From assembly GCF_014203595.1 (NCBI RefSeq), contig NZ_JACHJK010000011.1:1-64000 (forward strand): 64,000 nt of DNA. The letters run 5' to 3'. Under the pieces are notes generated by a model. That model saw nothing but the letters and a program-made list of their open reading frames with translations. It was not told the origin of the DNA and ran no database searches. This document shows positions 8,165 through 17,579 of this stretch, one piece after another. Within the stretch, counting starts at the first letter, position 1. Every line of letters begins with the position of its first letter. Source of the DNA: Streptomyces echinatus. Lineage in GTDB: Bacteria; Actinomycetota; Actinomycetes; Streptomycetales; Streptomycetaceae. Both the position numbers and the translations under genes were made by a program.

Positions 8165-10380
8165 TGCTCGGCGTCGTCCTTGGTCTCGTCGTTGCCTTCC
8201 TCGCCCTCGACCACGGGGACCAGGGAGAGCTTGCCGCGGGAGTCGATCTCGGCGATCTCGACCTGGACCTTCTGGCCCACACCGAGGACGTCCTCGACGT
8301 TCTCCACGCGCTTGCCGCCGGCCAGCTTGCGGATCTGCGAGATGTGCAGCAGACCGTCCTTGCCGGGCAGCAGGGAGACGAACGCACCGAAGGTGGTCGT
8401 CTTGACGACCGTACCCAGGTACCGCTCGCCGACCTCGGGCATCGTCGGGTTGGCGATGCCGTTGATCGTGGCGCGGGCGGCCTCGGCGGCCGGGCCGTCG
8501 GCGGCACCGATGTAGATGGTGCCGTCGTCCTCGATCGTGATCTCGGCGCCGGTGTCCTCCTGGATCTGGTTGATCATCTTGCCCTTGGGGCCGATGACCT
8601 CACCGATCTTGTCCACCGGGATCTTGACGGTGATGATCCGCGGGGCGTTCGGGGACATCTCGTCCGGCGTGTCGATCGCTTCCATCATCACGTCGAGGAT
8701 GTGGAGGCGGGCGTCGCGGGCCTGCTTGAGGGCCGCGGCCAGGACGGAGGCCGGGATGCCGTCCAGCTTGGTGTCGAGCTGGAGGGCGGTCACGAACTCC
8801 TTGGTGCCGGCGACCTTGAAGTCCATGTCGCCGAAGGCGTCCTCCGCACCGAGGATGTCGGTGAGGGTGACGTAGTGCGTCTCGCCCTCGATCTCCTGGG
8901 AGATCAGGCCCATGGCGATACCGGCGACGGGGGCCTTCAGCGGCACACCGGCGTTCAGCAGCGACATGGTGGAGGCGCAGACCGAGCCCATGGACGTCGA
9001 GCCGTTGGAGCTCAGCGCCTCGGAGACCTGGCGGATCGCGTAGGGGAACTCCTCGCGCGTCGGCAGGACCGGCACGAGGGCGCGCTCGGCGAGGGCGCCG
9101 TGGCCGATCTCGCGGCGCTTCGGGGAGCCGACGCGGCCGGTCTCACCGGTGGAGTACGGCGGGAAGTTGTAGTTGTGCATGTAGCGCTTGCGGGTCACCG
9201 GGGAGAGGGTGTCCAGCTGCTGCTCCATGCGGAGCATGTTCAGGGTGGTGACGCCCAGGATCTGGGTCTCGCCACGCTCGAACACGGCGGAACCGTGGAC
9301 CCGCGGGATGGCCTCGACCTCGGCGGCCAGGGTGCGGATGTCGGTGACACCGCGGCCGTCGATGCGCTTCTTCTCCTTGATCACGCGCTCACGGACCAGC
9401 TGCTTGGTGAGCGAGCGGTACGCGGCGGAGATCTCCTTCTCGCGGCCCTCGAACTCCGGCAGGAGCTTCTCGGCGGCGAGACCCTTGACGCGGTCCAGCT
9501 CGGCCTCGCGCTCCTGCTTGCCGGCGATGGTCAGCGCGGAGGCGAGCTCCGGGCGGACGGCGGCGGTGAGCGCCTCCAGGACGTCGTCCTGGTAGTCCAG
9601 GAAGATCGGGAACTCGCCGGTCGGCTTCGCGGCCTTGGCGGCGAGGTCGGCCTGGGCCCGGCAGAGCACCTTGATGAAGGGCTTCGCGGCTTCCAGACCG
9701 GCGGCGACGACCTCCTCGGTCGGCGCCTCGGCGCCGCCCTCGACCAGCTTGATGGTCCCCTCGGTGGCCTCGGCCTCGACCATCATGATCGCGACGTCGC
9801 CGTCCTCCAGGACGCGGCCGGCGACGACCATGTCGAAGACGGCGTCCTCGAGCTCGGTGTGCGTCGGGAACGCGACCCACTGGCCACGGATCAGCGCGAC
9901 GCGGACGCCGCCGATCGGGCCGGAGAAGGGCAGGCCGGCCAGCTGCGTGGACGCGGACGCGGCGTTGATCGCCACGACGTCGTACAGGTGGTCGGGGTTG
10001 AGGGCCATGATCGTGGCGACGACCTGGATCTCGTTGCGCAGGCCCTTCTTGAAGGACGGGCGCAGCGGGCGGTCGATCAGGCGGCAGGTGAGGATCGCGT
10101 CCTCGGACGGCCGGCCCTCACGGCGGAAGAAGCTGCCGGGGATCTTGCCGGCGGCGTACATCCGCTCCTCGACGTCCACCGTGAGGGGGAAGAAGTCGAG
10201 CTGGTCCTTGGGGTTCTTGGAGGCGGTGGTGGCCGACAGCACCATGGTGTCGTCGTCCAGGTACGCCACGGCGGAGCCGGCGGCCTGCTTGGCCAGGCGG
10301 CCCGTCTCGAAGCGGATGGTGCGGGTGCCGAACGGGCCGTTGTCGATGACGGCCTCGGCGTAGTGGGTCTCGTTCTCCAC
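8161..10380 (-). CDS. pnp: Polyribonucleotide nucleotidyltransferase (PNPase)
   Basis: 739-aa PNPase, the phosphorolytic 3'-to-5' exoribonuclease that also makes RNA tails in Streptomyces. Two RNase PH-like halves are separated by a helical domain, followed by a KH domain (IGEVIGPKGKMINQIQEDTG) and an S1 domain (GERYLGTVVKTTTFGAFV...DGLLHISQI). Starting at GTG 10380, preceded by GGAGAAAAC, the product begins VENETHYAEAVID, the known N-terminus type. In-frame upstream codons to 10491 are leader. Cotranscription with rpsO upstream is the classic arrangement, and the M16 peptidase gene overlaps its stop. Confidence 0.96.
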   Translation of the reverse strand: MENETHYAEAVIDNGPFGTRTIRFETGRLAKQAAGSAVAYLDDDTMVLSATTASKNPKDQLDFFPLTVDVEERMYAAGKIPGSFFRREGRPSEDAILTCRLIDRPLRPSFKKGLRNEIQVVATIMALNPDHLYDVVAINAASASTQLAGLPFSGPIGGVRVALIRGQWVAFPTHTELEDAVFDMVVAGRVLEDGDVAIMMVEAEATEGTIKLVEGGAEAPTEEVVAAGLEAAKPFIKVLCRAQADLAAKAAKPTGEFPIFLDYQDDVLEALTAAVRPELASALTIAGKQEREAELDRVKGLAAEKLLPEFEGREKEISAAYRSLTKQLVRERVIKEKKRIDGRGVTDIRTLAAEVEAIPRVHGSAVFERGETQILGVTTLNMLRMEQQLDTLSPVTRKRYMHNYNFPPYSTGETGRVGSPKRREIGHGALAERALVPVLPTREEFPYAIRQVSEALSSNGSTSMGSVCASTMSLLNAGVPLKAPVAGIAMGLISQEIEGETHYVTLTDILGAEDAFGDMDFKVAGTKEFVTALQLDTKLDGIPASVLAAALKQARDARLHILDVMMEAIDTPDEMSPNAPRIITVKIPVDKIGEVIGPKGKMINQIQEDTGAEITIEDDGTIYIGAADGPAAEAARATINGIANPTMPEVGERYLGTVVKTTTFGAFVSLLPGKDGLLHISQIRKLAGGKRVENVEDVLGVGQKVQVEIAEIDSRGKLSLVPVVEGEEGNDETKDDAEQ

Positions 10381-10730
10381 TAGCGTTTTCTCCGTTACTT
10401 GTCGTCTTTCGTCCCTCGGCTGCCCGTGTGGCAGGGGGACGGTGGTGGAGAGGCGCTCCGTGCGGTGCGGGCCGGTCTTCGATCGAAGCACCCGGGGTTC
10501 GCTTCCCCCCGGGGGCCACTACCGAGGACCGGCGGCGGCGTGGTGCGCGTCTCCTTTTCTTGTCGTGCTGTGTCGTCCGTATTGCGTTGTGCTACCACAC
10601 TACAAAGCGTGAGTGACACTCCGCATGTTTCCGCCTGGACGGCGGAGGGTGCCGGGTGCGCGGCGGAGCCCCGCATACGGCAAAGGGAGCGGTCCCGAGT
10701 CCTCCCGGGAACCGCTCCCCTCACGGCGTC
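10381..10730 (-). promoter_or_regulatory. rpsO-pnp intergenic region with terminator, pnp promoter and hairpin
   Basis: 350 bp without a gene. It contains the rpsO terminator hairpin (10685-10719), a candidate pnp promoter -10 box TAGTGT on the minus strand (10597-10602), and a GC hairpin with CCCGGGG (10492-10498) opposed to CCCCGGG (10507-10513) in the pnp leader. In Streptomyces the rpsO-pnp spacer is known to be processed by RNase III; I infer that the leader hairpin is that kind of site. No open frame here has coding character. Confidence 0.55.
10685..10719 (-). terminator. rpsO terminator/attenuator hairpin
   Basis: GGGAGCGGT (10685-10693) pairs with ACCGCTCCC (10711-10719), with an inner CCCG/CGGG pair. 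It starts 11 nt past the rpsO stop. Part of transcription must read through it if pnp is also expressed from the rpsO promoter. Confidence 0.75.
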
Positions 10731-11018
10731 CTACTTGGCGCCCGCCGCACCGCGGCGGATGCCGAGGCGGTCGACCAGCGCACGGAAGCGCTGGATGTCC
10801 TTCTTGGCGAGGTACTGCAGCAGACGGCGGCGCTGACCGACCAGGATCAGCAGACCACGGCGGGAGTGGTGGTCGTGCTTGTGGGTCTTGAGGTGCTCGG
10901 TCAGGTCCGAGATCCGGCGCGAGAGCATGGCGACCTGGACCTCGGGGGAGCCGGTGTCGCCCTCCTTCTGGCCGAACTCGGCGATGATCTGCTTCTTCGT
11001 AGCGGCGTCGAGCGACAC
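10731..11018 (-). CDS. rpsO: Small-subunit ribosomal protein S15
   Basis: 95-aa S15, which binds the central domain of 16S rRNA. Family features: FGxxEGDTGSPEVQVA near residue 15, then SDLTEHLKTHKHDHHSRRGLL, the conserved H-DHHSRRGL rRNA-binding segment. The GTG start at 11018 follows a GAGGAG ribosome site at good spacing. Upstream (11019-11284) is a divergent promoter region shared with the DUF397 gene. Confidence 0.97.
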   Translation of the reverse strand: MSLDAATKKQIIAEFGQKEGDTGSPEVQVAMLSRRISDLTEHLKTHKHDHHSRRGLLILVGQRRRLLQYLAKKDIQRFRALVDRLGIRRGAAGAK

Positions 11019-11284
11019 GCGTACTCCTCATAGTCTGTGATGGCCACCGAGCGCCCCCGGTCTTCGTCTCGGGGGAGCTTCCGTTACTCGGAGGCGGGAT
11101 CCGCTGGGCGCTGCCACCGGAACACCGAACGGTTCCGGGGGTGCGTACACAAACGGCCGTCACTGAGGGTACCAGGCGATGGCGGGTACCTTGCGCCCGG
11201 TCGGCGAACCGCCCTGAGGGGACCGTGCCCGCCACTAGGGTGAGCGCCGGGACCGTACCTACCTCGGGAAGGGGTCGCTGCACG

Positions 11285-11578
11285 ATGGCGGAGACGGAAG
11301 CGGAGATCAAGGCGCGCAAGGAGCGGGAGCGGGACGAACTGTACGCGCTCGACATCTCGGGTGCCGAGTGGCACTGCGCGCCGGGCACGGAGGAGCACGA
11401 GGAGCGGGTGGAGATCGCCTACCTGCCCGGCGGGGCGGTGGCGATGCGGTCCTCCCTCGATCCGGACACCGTGCTGCGCTACACGGAGGCGGAGTGGCGG
11501 GCGTTCGTGCTGGGAGCCCGGGACGGGGAGTTCGATCTGAAGCCCATGGCCCACAACGGGGGCCTCGACGTGCAGTGA
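11285..11578 (+). CDS. DUF397 domain protein
   Basis: 97-aa acidic protein of the DUF397 type: a W (AEWHCAP), then VEIAYLPGGAVAMRSSLDPDTVLRYTEAEWRAFVLGARDGEFD, matching the family pattern V-E-V-A ... A-V-R-D/S-S ... F-T-x-x-E-W-x-A-F-x-x-G. DUF397 proteins are usually encoded next to an XRE-type regulator and in some cases antagonise it; no regulator gene is adjacent here, so this is an orphan copy. It lies between rpsO (divergent) and eccD (convergent). Confidence 0.75.
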   Translation: MAETEAEIKARKERERDELYALDISGAEWHCAPGTEEHEERVEIAYLPGGAVAMRSSLDPDTVLRYTEAEWRAFVLGARDGEFDLKPMAHNGGLDVQ

Positions 11579-11620
11579 GCGGCGCGCGGGATCTCGACGC
11601 GCGGTGAGCGGTGCACACGA

Positions 11621-11652
11621 GAAGGGGCGGCACGCGCGCGTGCCGCCCCTTC
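11621..11652. terminator. 16-bp palindrome between convergent genes
   Basis: GAAGGGGCGGCACGCG (11621-11636) is directly followed by its exact reverse complement (11637-11652). It lies between the DUF397 stop (11578) and the eccD stop (11676), so it probably terminates both strands. Confidence 0.75.
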
Positions 11653-11675
11653 TTCCGTTCCTGTCCGTCCCGCTT

Positions 11676-13181
11676 CTAGCTGGTCATGGCGCGAGCCTTC
11701 GCGTACACGTCGAAGACGGCCAGGGTGAGCGGGATCAGGGTCAGCAGGACGAAGCCCTCGCAGATCTCCAGAAAGCGCCCCCAGAAGGGGGTCAGCCCGC
11801 CGCGCGGCAGGATCAGGCCGAGGGCCGTCACCAGGGCCGTGGCCAGGGCGATGACCGCGATCAGCCAGATGGTGCGGATGTCGAGGTCGGTACGGTCGCC
11901 GGCCAGCGCCGCCAGCATGATGTGCGGCGGCGGGTTCAGCGCGAGGCCGAGGCCGAGGAGGACCAGGGAGGCGAGGCCGGCGGCGAGCACGGCGGCGACC
12001 TGGGCGGTGTACCGGAAGAGGCCGGCGCGCATGAGCATGCCGATGCCGGTGACGCACGCGAGCAGCTGGGCCCAGATGTCGTCGGAGAAGCCGAGCACGG
12101 CCGACGCGCCGACCGCGAGCAGTGCGCAGCCGCCGACCAGGCCGACGAGGAGTTCGTGGCCGCGTCGCGCCTGCGCCTCGATGCGGTCGGTGTCCACCGG
12201 CTCCTGGGCGGCGGTCTCGGTGCCGTAGGCGGAGCGGGGGGTGCCGCTGCTGGGGTTCTCGAAGCCGATCGGCAGCCGGGCGAACCGCATGGACATGCCG
12301 GGCAGGAAGGCGAGTGCGCCGACGGCGACCGGTGCGCACAGGCCGGCCATCTCCCGGGGGGCCCAGTCGGTGAGGGTCGCGACGAAGACGACGATCAGGG
12401 CGACCGTCGAGGCGAACACGAAGGCGACGAAGGGGCCGTCGCCGTGCGGTGAGCACAGAGTGAGGATCAGGGCGGCGACGAGGACCGCGGCGCACGCCAG
12501 CAGGAACTGGAGTCTGCCGATGCCCTCCCCGTCGCTCAGCGGCAGCAGTCCGCTGCCCGCGACGCCGATGTTGGGCAGCGCGCCGAGGCCGAGGGCGACG
12601 GCGGAGCCGCGGTCGTCGTAGACGCGGGCGCGGACCGCGGCGAGCACGACCAGGAGGATGCCGGTGACGGCGGCGAGGATGCCGGCCAGGCCGTGCATGT
12701 CGTGGCGCGGGTCGGCGGTCCAGGCCACGAACGCGAGCAGCGCGGGCAGGACTCCGCCGCCGACGAGGCCCGCGGCCCGGGTCAGGTCGCCGCTCCAGAG
12801 CCTGTGCTGCTTGGTGACGGAGGAGGCCACGGCCTCCGCGACGTCGTCGAAGACGGCCGGCGGCAGGGACTCCGCGAACGGGCGCAGCGTGAGGAGTTCG
12901 CCGTCGAGGATGCGCTGGGCGGCGAAGGAACGGGCGCTGTCCAGCACGGTGCCGTCGGTGCGGACGAGGTGGTAGCCGACCGGGGCGCCCGCCGCGGGGC
13001 TCTGCTGGGACAGCCGGAGGATCTCCGGATAGAGGTCGGCGACGGGGACGTCGTCGGGCAGTGCCACGTCGATACGGCTGTCCGGCGCGACGATGGTGAC
13101 CCGGCAGAAGCCGAGTCCGGTGCCGGACGCGGAAGGGGCTCCCGTCCCGGGTCCGCCGGTGGCGGCGGCCGTCATGCTCAC
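11676..13181 (-). CDS. eccD: Type VII secretion membrane channel protein EccD
   Basis: 501-aa EccD. The N-terminal soluble part (about residues 22-110: CRVTIVAPDSRIDVALPDDV...ELLTLRPFAESLPPAVFDDV) is the ubiquitin-like YukD fold. It is followed by about 11 hydrophobic segments from residue 135 to the C-terminus, with the family's long basic linker (MRFARLPIGFENPS) between segments. EccD lines the inner-membrane pore of the ESX complex with EccB, EccC and EccE. Start GTG 13181, six nt after GGGGGAG; an in-frame ATG two codons on is the alternative. Divergent from eccC. Confidence 0.93.
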   Translation of the reverse strand: MSMTAAATGGPGTGAPSASGTGLGFCRVTIVAPDSRIDVALPDDVPVADLYPEILRLSQQSPAAGAPVGYHLVRTDGTVLDSARSFAAQRILDGELLTLRPFAESLPPAVFDDVAEAVASSVTKQHRLWSGDLTRAAGLVGGGVLPALLAFVAWTADPRHDMHGLAGILAAVTGILLVVLAAVRARVYDDRGSAVALGLGALPNIGVAGSGLLPLSDGEGIGRLQFLLACAAVLVAALILTLCSPHGDGPFVAFVFASTVALIVVFVATLTDWAPREMAGLCAPVAVGALAFLPGMSMRFARLPIGFENPSSGTPRSAYGTETAAQEPVDTDRIEAQARRGHELLVGLVGGCALLAVGASAVLGFSDDIWAQLLACVTGIGMLMRAGLFRYTAQVAAVLAAGLASLVLLGLGLALNPPPHIMLAALAGDRTDLDIRTIWLIAVIALATALVTALGLILPRGGLTPFWGRFLEICEGFVLLTLIPLTLAVFDVYAKARAMTS

Positions 13182-13361
13182 CTGCTGCTCCCCCTCAGTG
13201 GTGGTGGTGCGTCTATGTCGTGAAGGTCCCGTGCCGGTTTGACCGGTGCGCGGCGGCGCGGGTGCCGCACGGCGGGATTCCGGGGTCTTCCCGCCTCTCC
13301 GTTGAGAGGTTTGTCCCGGTACATCCAGCCTGCTCGGCGTGTGCTCACGCGAACATTCGGC

Positions 13362-13400
13362 ACCCTACCGCTCACCCGTGCCGGATGAACTCAGTAGGAT
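13362..13400. promoter_or_regulatory. Candidate divergent promoters of eccD and eccC
   Basis: In the 294-bp eccD-eccC spacer, a TAGGAT -10 box on the plus strand (13395-13400) lies 75 bp before the eccC start. A TAGGGT box on the minus strand (13362-13367) faces eccD. Both match the strongest positions of the Streptomyces HrdB -10. No good -35 is seen for either, so the call is tentative. The rest of the spacer (13182-13475) shows no gene. Confidence 0.35.
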
Positions 13401-13475
13401 CACGCGGCGGCCTGCGCTCGCCGGACACGGGGCGGTGGGCGGAAAGCCTGGGTCGGGCAAGGGAATTGGTGAGCG

Positions 13476-16400
13476 GTGAGCCAGATTGTCGTAAAGCGCC
13501 CCCCTAGGGCGCTGCCGTCCGAAGTGCCCACGGAGGAGGTCGCTGTCCAGCCACCGCCGGAACTGCCGCGGGGGCCTCAGGAGAGCGTGCTGATGCAGCT
13601 CCTGCCCACCCTGGGCATGGGCGGCTCGGTGGTCTTCTTCTTCACGAACGGCCAGCCGTTCATGAAGATCATGGGCATGATCATGATCGCCTCGACGGTG
13701 GCGATGTCCATCGCGATGGTGGTGCGCTTCCGCCGGGGCTCCCAGGGCCAGTTGGCCGACATGCGCCGCGACTACCTCAGTTACCTGTCGCAGACGCGCA
13801 AGTCCGCCGTCTCCACGGCGAAGTCGCAGCGGGACGCGCAGTACTACCTGCACCCCTCCCCCGAGCAGCTCTGGGCGCTCGTCGCCGAGGGCAGCCGGGT
13901 GTGGGAGCGGCGGCCCGGCGACGAGGACTTCTCGCACGTCCGCATCGGTCTCGGCCCGCAGCCGCTGGCGACCCCGCTGCTCGCCCCCGAGACGGGTCCG
14001 GTGGAGCAGCTGGAGCCGCTGACCGCGGGCGCGATGCAGCGTTTCCTTGCCGCCCACGGCACCGTCGGCGACCTGCCGATGGCGGTGTCGCTGCGCGCCT
14101 TCTACCACGTCACGGTCAGCGGTGAGGCGCAGTCCGTACGCGCCTCGGCCCGCGCGCTGGTCGGCTCGCTGGCGTCGCTGCACTCCCCGCAGGACCTGCT
14201 CATCGCGGTGGCCGCGGGCCGTGAGGCGCTGCCGCAGTGGGACTGGGCGAAGTGGCTGCCGCATGTGCAGGCGCCCGGTGCGGTGGACGGCGCCGGTTCG
14301 CGCCGGCTGATCGGCTCCGACCCGCGCGAGCTGGAGGACCTGCTGGCCGCACGGCTGAACGGCCGCCCGCGCTTCCACCCCGGCGCGGCGCCGCTGCTGG
14401 ACGAACCGCACATCGTGCTGGTGCTGGACGACCTGTCCCTGCTGCCGGACTCGATACTCGCCAACCCGGAGGGGCTCCAGGGCGTCACCGTGGTCGAGGT
14501 GGTGCCGGGCGAGCTCACGACGGCGGGCGGCGACCTGTCGATCGTCGTACAGCCCGGCCTGCTGCGCCTGGAGTCCGGGCACGGCGAGGTGTACGAGGGC
14601 AGCCCGGACGTCCTGTCCTACGAGTCCGCCGAGGCGCTGGCCCGGCAGCTGGCGCCGCTGCGCATGGCGTCCGGCGGTGACGACGACGAACCGCTGCTCG
14701 CCAACCTGGAGTTCACCGACCTGCTGGGGCTCGGGGACGCGGCGTCCGTCGACACCAAGCGGACCTGGCGCCCGCGTGCGCTCGCGGAACGCCTGCGGGT
14801 GCCGATCGGTCTGGGCGAGGACGGCCGGCCCGTGATGCTGGACCTGAAGGAGGCCGCGCAGGAGGGCATGGGTCCGCACGGCCTGTGCGTCGGCGCGACC
14901 GGTTCCGGCAAATCGGAGCTGTTGCGCACACTGGTGCTGGGTCTCGCGGTCACCCACTCCTCGGAGACCCTGAACTTCGTCCTCGCGGACTTCAAGGGTG
15001 GTGCGACCTTCGCCGGCATGGCGCAGATGCCCCACGTGGCGGCCGTCATCACCAACCTCGCCGACGACCTCACCCTGGTCGACCGCATGGGCGACTCGAT
15101 CCGCGGCGAGCTCAACCGCCGCCAGGAGATGCTGCGCGACGCGGGCAACTACGCCAACATCCACGACTACGAGAAGGCGCGGGCGGCGGGTGCCCCGCTG
15201 CAGCCGATCCCGTCCCTCGTCCTGGTGATCGACGAGTTCAGCGAGCTGCTGACCGCCAAGCCGGACTTCATCGAGATGTTCGTGCAGATCGGCCGTATCG
15301 GCCGGTCGCTGGGCGTGCACCTGCTGCTCGCCTCGCAGCGTCTGGAGGAGGGCCGGCTGCGCGGCCTGGAGACGTATCTGTCGTACCGGATCGGTCTGCG
15401 CACCTTCTCCGCGGCCGAGTCGCGTGCCGCGCTCGGCGTCCCCGACGCCTACGAACTGCCGAACGTCCCCGGTTCCGGCTTCCTGAAGTTCGGCACGGAC
15501 GAGATGGTCCGGTTCAAGGCGGCGTACGTCTCCGGCGTGTACCGCGCGGGGGCGCAGCGGGCGGCCCTGCCCGGCGGGCAGCTGCCGGTGGACCGGCGGC
15601 CGGTGCTGTTCACGGCCACCGAGGTGCCGGTGCAGTACACCGCGATCCCGCAGCAGCGCACGCAGTCCGAGCCCGAGGTGGACGAGGCGCTGGCCGACAC
15701 CGTCCTCGACGTGATCGTGCGCCGGCTGGAGGCGCAGGGCCCGGCGGCGCACCAGGTGTGGCTGCCGCCGCTGGAGAGTCCGCCGTCGATGGACGCGCTG
15801 CTGCCCGGCCTGGTGGCGGTGCAGGGCCGCGGTCTGACCCAGCCCGGCTACGAAAGCGCGGGCCGCCTGATCGTCCCGGCCGGTCTGGTCGACAAGCCGT
15901 ACGAGCAGCGCCGCGACCGTCTGATGCTCGACTTCTCGGGCGCGGCGGGCCATATGCAGATCCTCGGCGGTCCCCAGTCCGGCAAGTCCACGCTTCTGCG
16001 CACGCTGATCTGCTCCTTCGCGCTGACGCACACCCCGCACGAGGTGCAGTTCTACGGGCTGGACTTCGGTGGTGGCGGTATGGCCGCGGTGGACGGCCTG
16101 CCGCACGTCGGTGGCATCGCCTCGCGCCTGGACCCCGAGCGTGTCCGCCGTACGGTCTCCGAGGTGTACGGCGTCCTGACCCGCCGTGAGGAGTACTTCC
16201 GCACGGCCGGCATCGCCTCGATCGCCGACTTCCGCACCCGGCGGGCCCGCGGCGAGATCTCGGTCACGGACCAGCCGTGGGGGGACGTCTTCCTCGTCAT
16301 CGACGGCTGGGGCAACTTCCGTACGGACTACGAGGGCCTGGAGCCGGCGGTCCTGGACATCGCCGCGCGCGGTCTCGGCTACGGCATCCACCTCGTGCTG

Positions 16401-17441
16401 ACGGCGTCCCGTTCGATGGAGGTCCGGTCGAACCTCAAGGACCACCTGATGAACCGCCTGGAGCTGCGGCTGGGTGACGTGATGGACTCGGAGATCGACC
16501 GCAAGGTGGCGGTGAACGTCCCCGCGGGTGTCCCCGGCCGGGGTCTCTCCCCGCAGAAGCTGCACTTCATGGCGGCGGTGCCGCGCATCGACGGTCTCAC
16601 CTCCGACACGGACCTGGCCGAGGCCACGGCCGCGCTCACCACCGAGGTCGGGCGCCACTGGCAGGCGCCGGGCGCCCCCAAGGTGCGGCTGCTGCCGCGC
16701 CAGCTGGAGGCGCTCGAACTGCCGCCGGGCGACCGGTTCCGGGATCGGGGCGTCGCCTTCGCGCTGGACGAGGAGAACCTGGAGCCGGTCTTCGTCGACT
16801 TCGAGCAGGACCCGTTCTTCCTCGTCTTCGGCGAGAGCGAGTCCGGCAAGTCCAACTTGCTGCGGCTGCTGATCAGGCAGCTGTCGCTGCGGTACGGCGG
16901 CGACGAGGCGAAGTTCTTCGTGGTGGACAACCGCCGCTCGCTGCTGGACATCACGCCGGCGTCCCATCTGGCGGAGTACATCCCGATGTCGAGCCAGATG
17001 GACCACCACATGGCGGCGCTGGCCGACCTGATGCAGCGCCGTACGCCGACCGCCGACGTCACGGCGCAGCAGCTGCGGGACCGGAGCTGGTGGCGGGGCC
17101 CGCAGGTGTTCGTCGTCATCGACGACTACGACCTGGTCTCCACGTCCAGCGGCAACCCGCTCAGCGGACTGGTGGAGATGCTGCCCTTCGCCCGCGACGT
17201 CGGTGTCCGCTTCATCATCGCCCGCTCCTCGGCGGGCGCGGGGCGGGCGTCCTACGAGCCGTTCATGCAGCGCATGAAGGAACTCGGCGCCCAGGGCCTG
17301 GTCATGGCCGGCGACCCGGGCGAGGGCGACGTCCTCGGCGGAGTCCGCCCGCGTCCGATGCCCGCGGGCCGGGGCGTCTTCGTGTCCCGCAAGCGGGGGA
17401 AGCCGTTGGTTCAGACCGGGTTGGTGGATGTGGAGTACTGA
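13476..17441 (+). CDS. eccC: Type VII secretion ATPase EccC (FtsK/SpoIIIE, fused Ca+Cb)
   Basis: 1321-aa motor of the ESX apparatus. Two membrane segments (about residues 45-58 and 64-84) are followed by three FtsK/SpoIIIE ATPase domains with P-loops at 473-480 (GATGSGKS), 831-838 (GGPQSGKS) and 1119-1126 (GESESGKS). The first has a proper Walker B Asp-Glu (D586-E587 in LVLVIDEFSEL). The second and third read IDGW and IDDYD, lacking the catalytic Glu, as in characterised EccC proteins where only domain 1 hydrolyses ATP and the last binds the EsxB signal. Unlike mycobacterial ESX-1, Ca and Cb form one chain. Start GTG 13476. Confidence 0.96.
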   Translation: MSQIVVKRPPRALPSEVPTEEVAVQPPPELPRGPQESVLMQLLPTLGMGGSVVFFFTNGQPFMKIMGMIMIASTVAMSIAMVVRFRRGSQGQLADMRRDYLSYLSQTRKSAVSTAKSQRDAQYYLHPSPEQLWALVAEGSRVWERRPGDEDFSHVRIGLGPQPLATPLLAPETGPVEQLEPLTAGAMQRFLAAHGTVGDLPMAVSLRAFYHVTVSGEAQSVRASARALVGSLASLHSPQDLLIAVAAGREALPQWDWAKWLPHVQAPGAVDGAGSRRLIGSDPRELEDLLAARLNGRPRFHPGAAPLLDEPHIVLVLDDLSLLPDSILANPEGLQGVTVVEVVPGELTTAGGDLSIVVQPGLLRLESGHGEVYEGSPDVLSYESAEALARQLAPLRMASGGDDDEPLLANLEFTDLLGLGDAASVDTKRTWRPRALAERLRVPIGLGEDGRPVMLDLKEAAQEGMGPHGLCVGATGSGKSELLRTLVLGLAVTHSSETLNFVLADFKGGATFAGMAQMPHVAAVITNLADDLTLVDRMGDSIRGELNRRQEMLRDAGNYANIHDYEKARAAGAPLQPIPSLVLVIDEFSELLTAKPDFIEMFVQIGRIGRSLGVHLLLASQRLEEGRLRGLETYLSYRIGLRTFSAAESRAALGVPDAYELPNVPGSGFLKFGTDEMVRFKAAYVSGVYRAGAQRAALPGGQLPVDRRPVLFTATEVPVQYTAIPQQRTQSEPEVDEALADTVLDVIVRRLEAQGPAAHQVWLPPLESPPSMDALLPGLVAVQGRGLTQPGYESAGRLIVPAGLVDKPYEQRRDRLMLDFSGAAGHMQILGGPQSGKSTLLRTLICSFALTHTPHEVQFYGLDFGGGGMAAVDGLPHVGGIASRLDPERVRRTVSEVYGVLTRREEYFRTAGIASIADFRTRRARGEISVTDQPWGDVFLVIDGWGNFRTDYEGLEPAVLDIAARGLGYGIHLVLTASRSMEVRSNLKDHLMNRLELRLGDVMDSEIDRKVAVNVPAGVPGRGLSPQKLHFMAAVPRIDGLTSDTDLAEATAALTTEVGRHWQAPGAPKVRLLPRQLEALELPPGDRFRDRGVAFALDEENLEPVFVDFEQDPFFLVFGESESGKSNLLRLLIRQLSLRYGGDEAKFFVVDNRRSLLDITPASHLAEYIPMSSQMDHHMAALADLMQRRTPTADVTAQQLRDRSWWRGPQVFVVIDDYDLVSTSSGNPLSGLVEMLPFARDVGVRFIIARSSAGAGRASYEPFMQRMKELGAQGLVMAGDPGEGDVLGGVRPRPMPAGRGVFVSRKRGKPLVQTGLVDVEY

Positions 17442-17479
17442 GGCGACTCCAGAGCAGTGGCATCAGTCGCACATTTTCT

Positions 17480-17509
17480 GAATCCGGCGGCCGTTCGGCC
17501 GCCGGATTC
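17480..17509. terminator. Hairpin between eccC and the first kinase gene
   Basis: GAATCCGGCGGCC (17480-17492), 4-nt loop GTTC, then GGCCGCCGGATTC (17497-17509): a 13-bp perfect stem 38 bp past the eccC stop and 71 bp from the stop of the opposing kinase gene. Confidence 0.85.
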
Positions 17510-17579
17510 GGCATCTCGGTTGCGCGGCGGGCACCGGTTCCACCGGGGACTTCGCGATGCCGTCGGCTGTGTGGGGCGG

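Noticed and set aside
13365..17009. 1214-codon open frame antisense to eccC
   Set aside because: The product is Arg/His/Gln-rich with no motif, and it mirrors eccC. Long antisense open frames are expected at this GC content.
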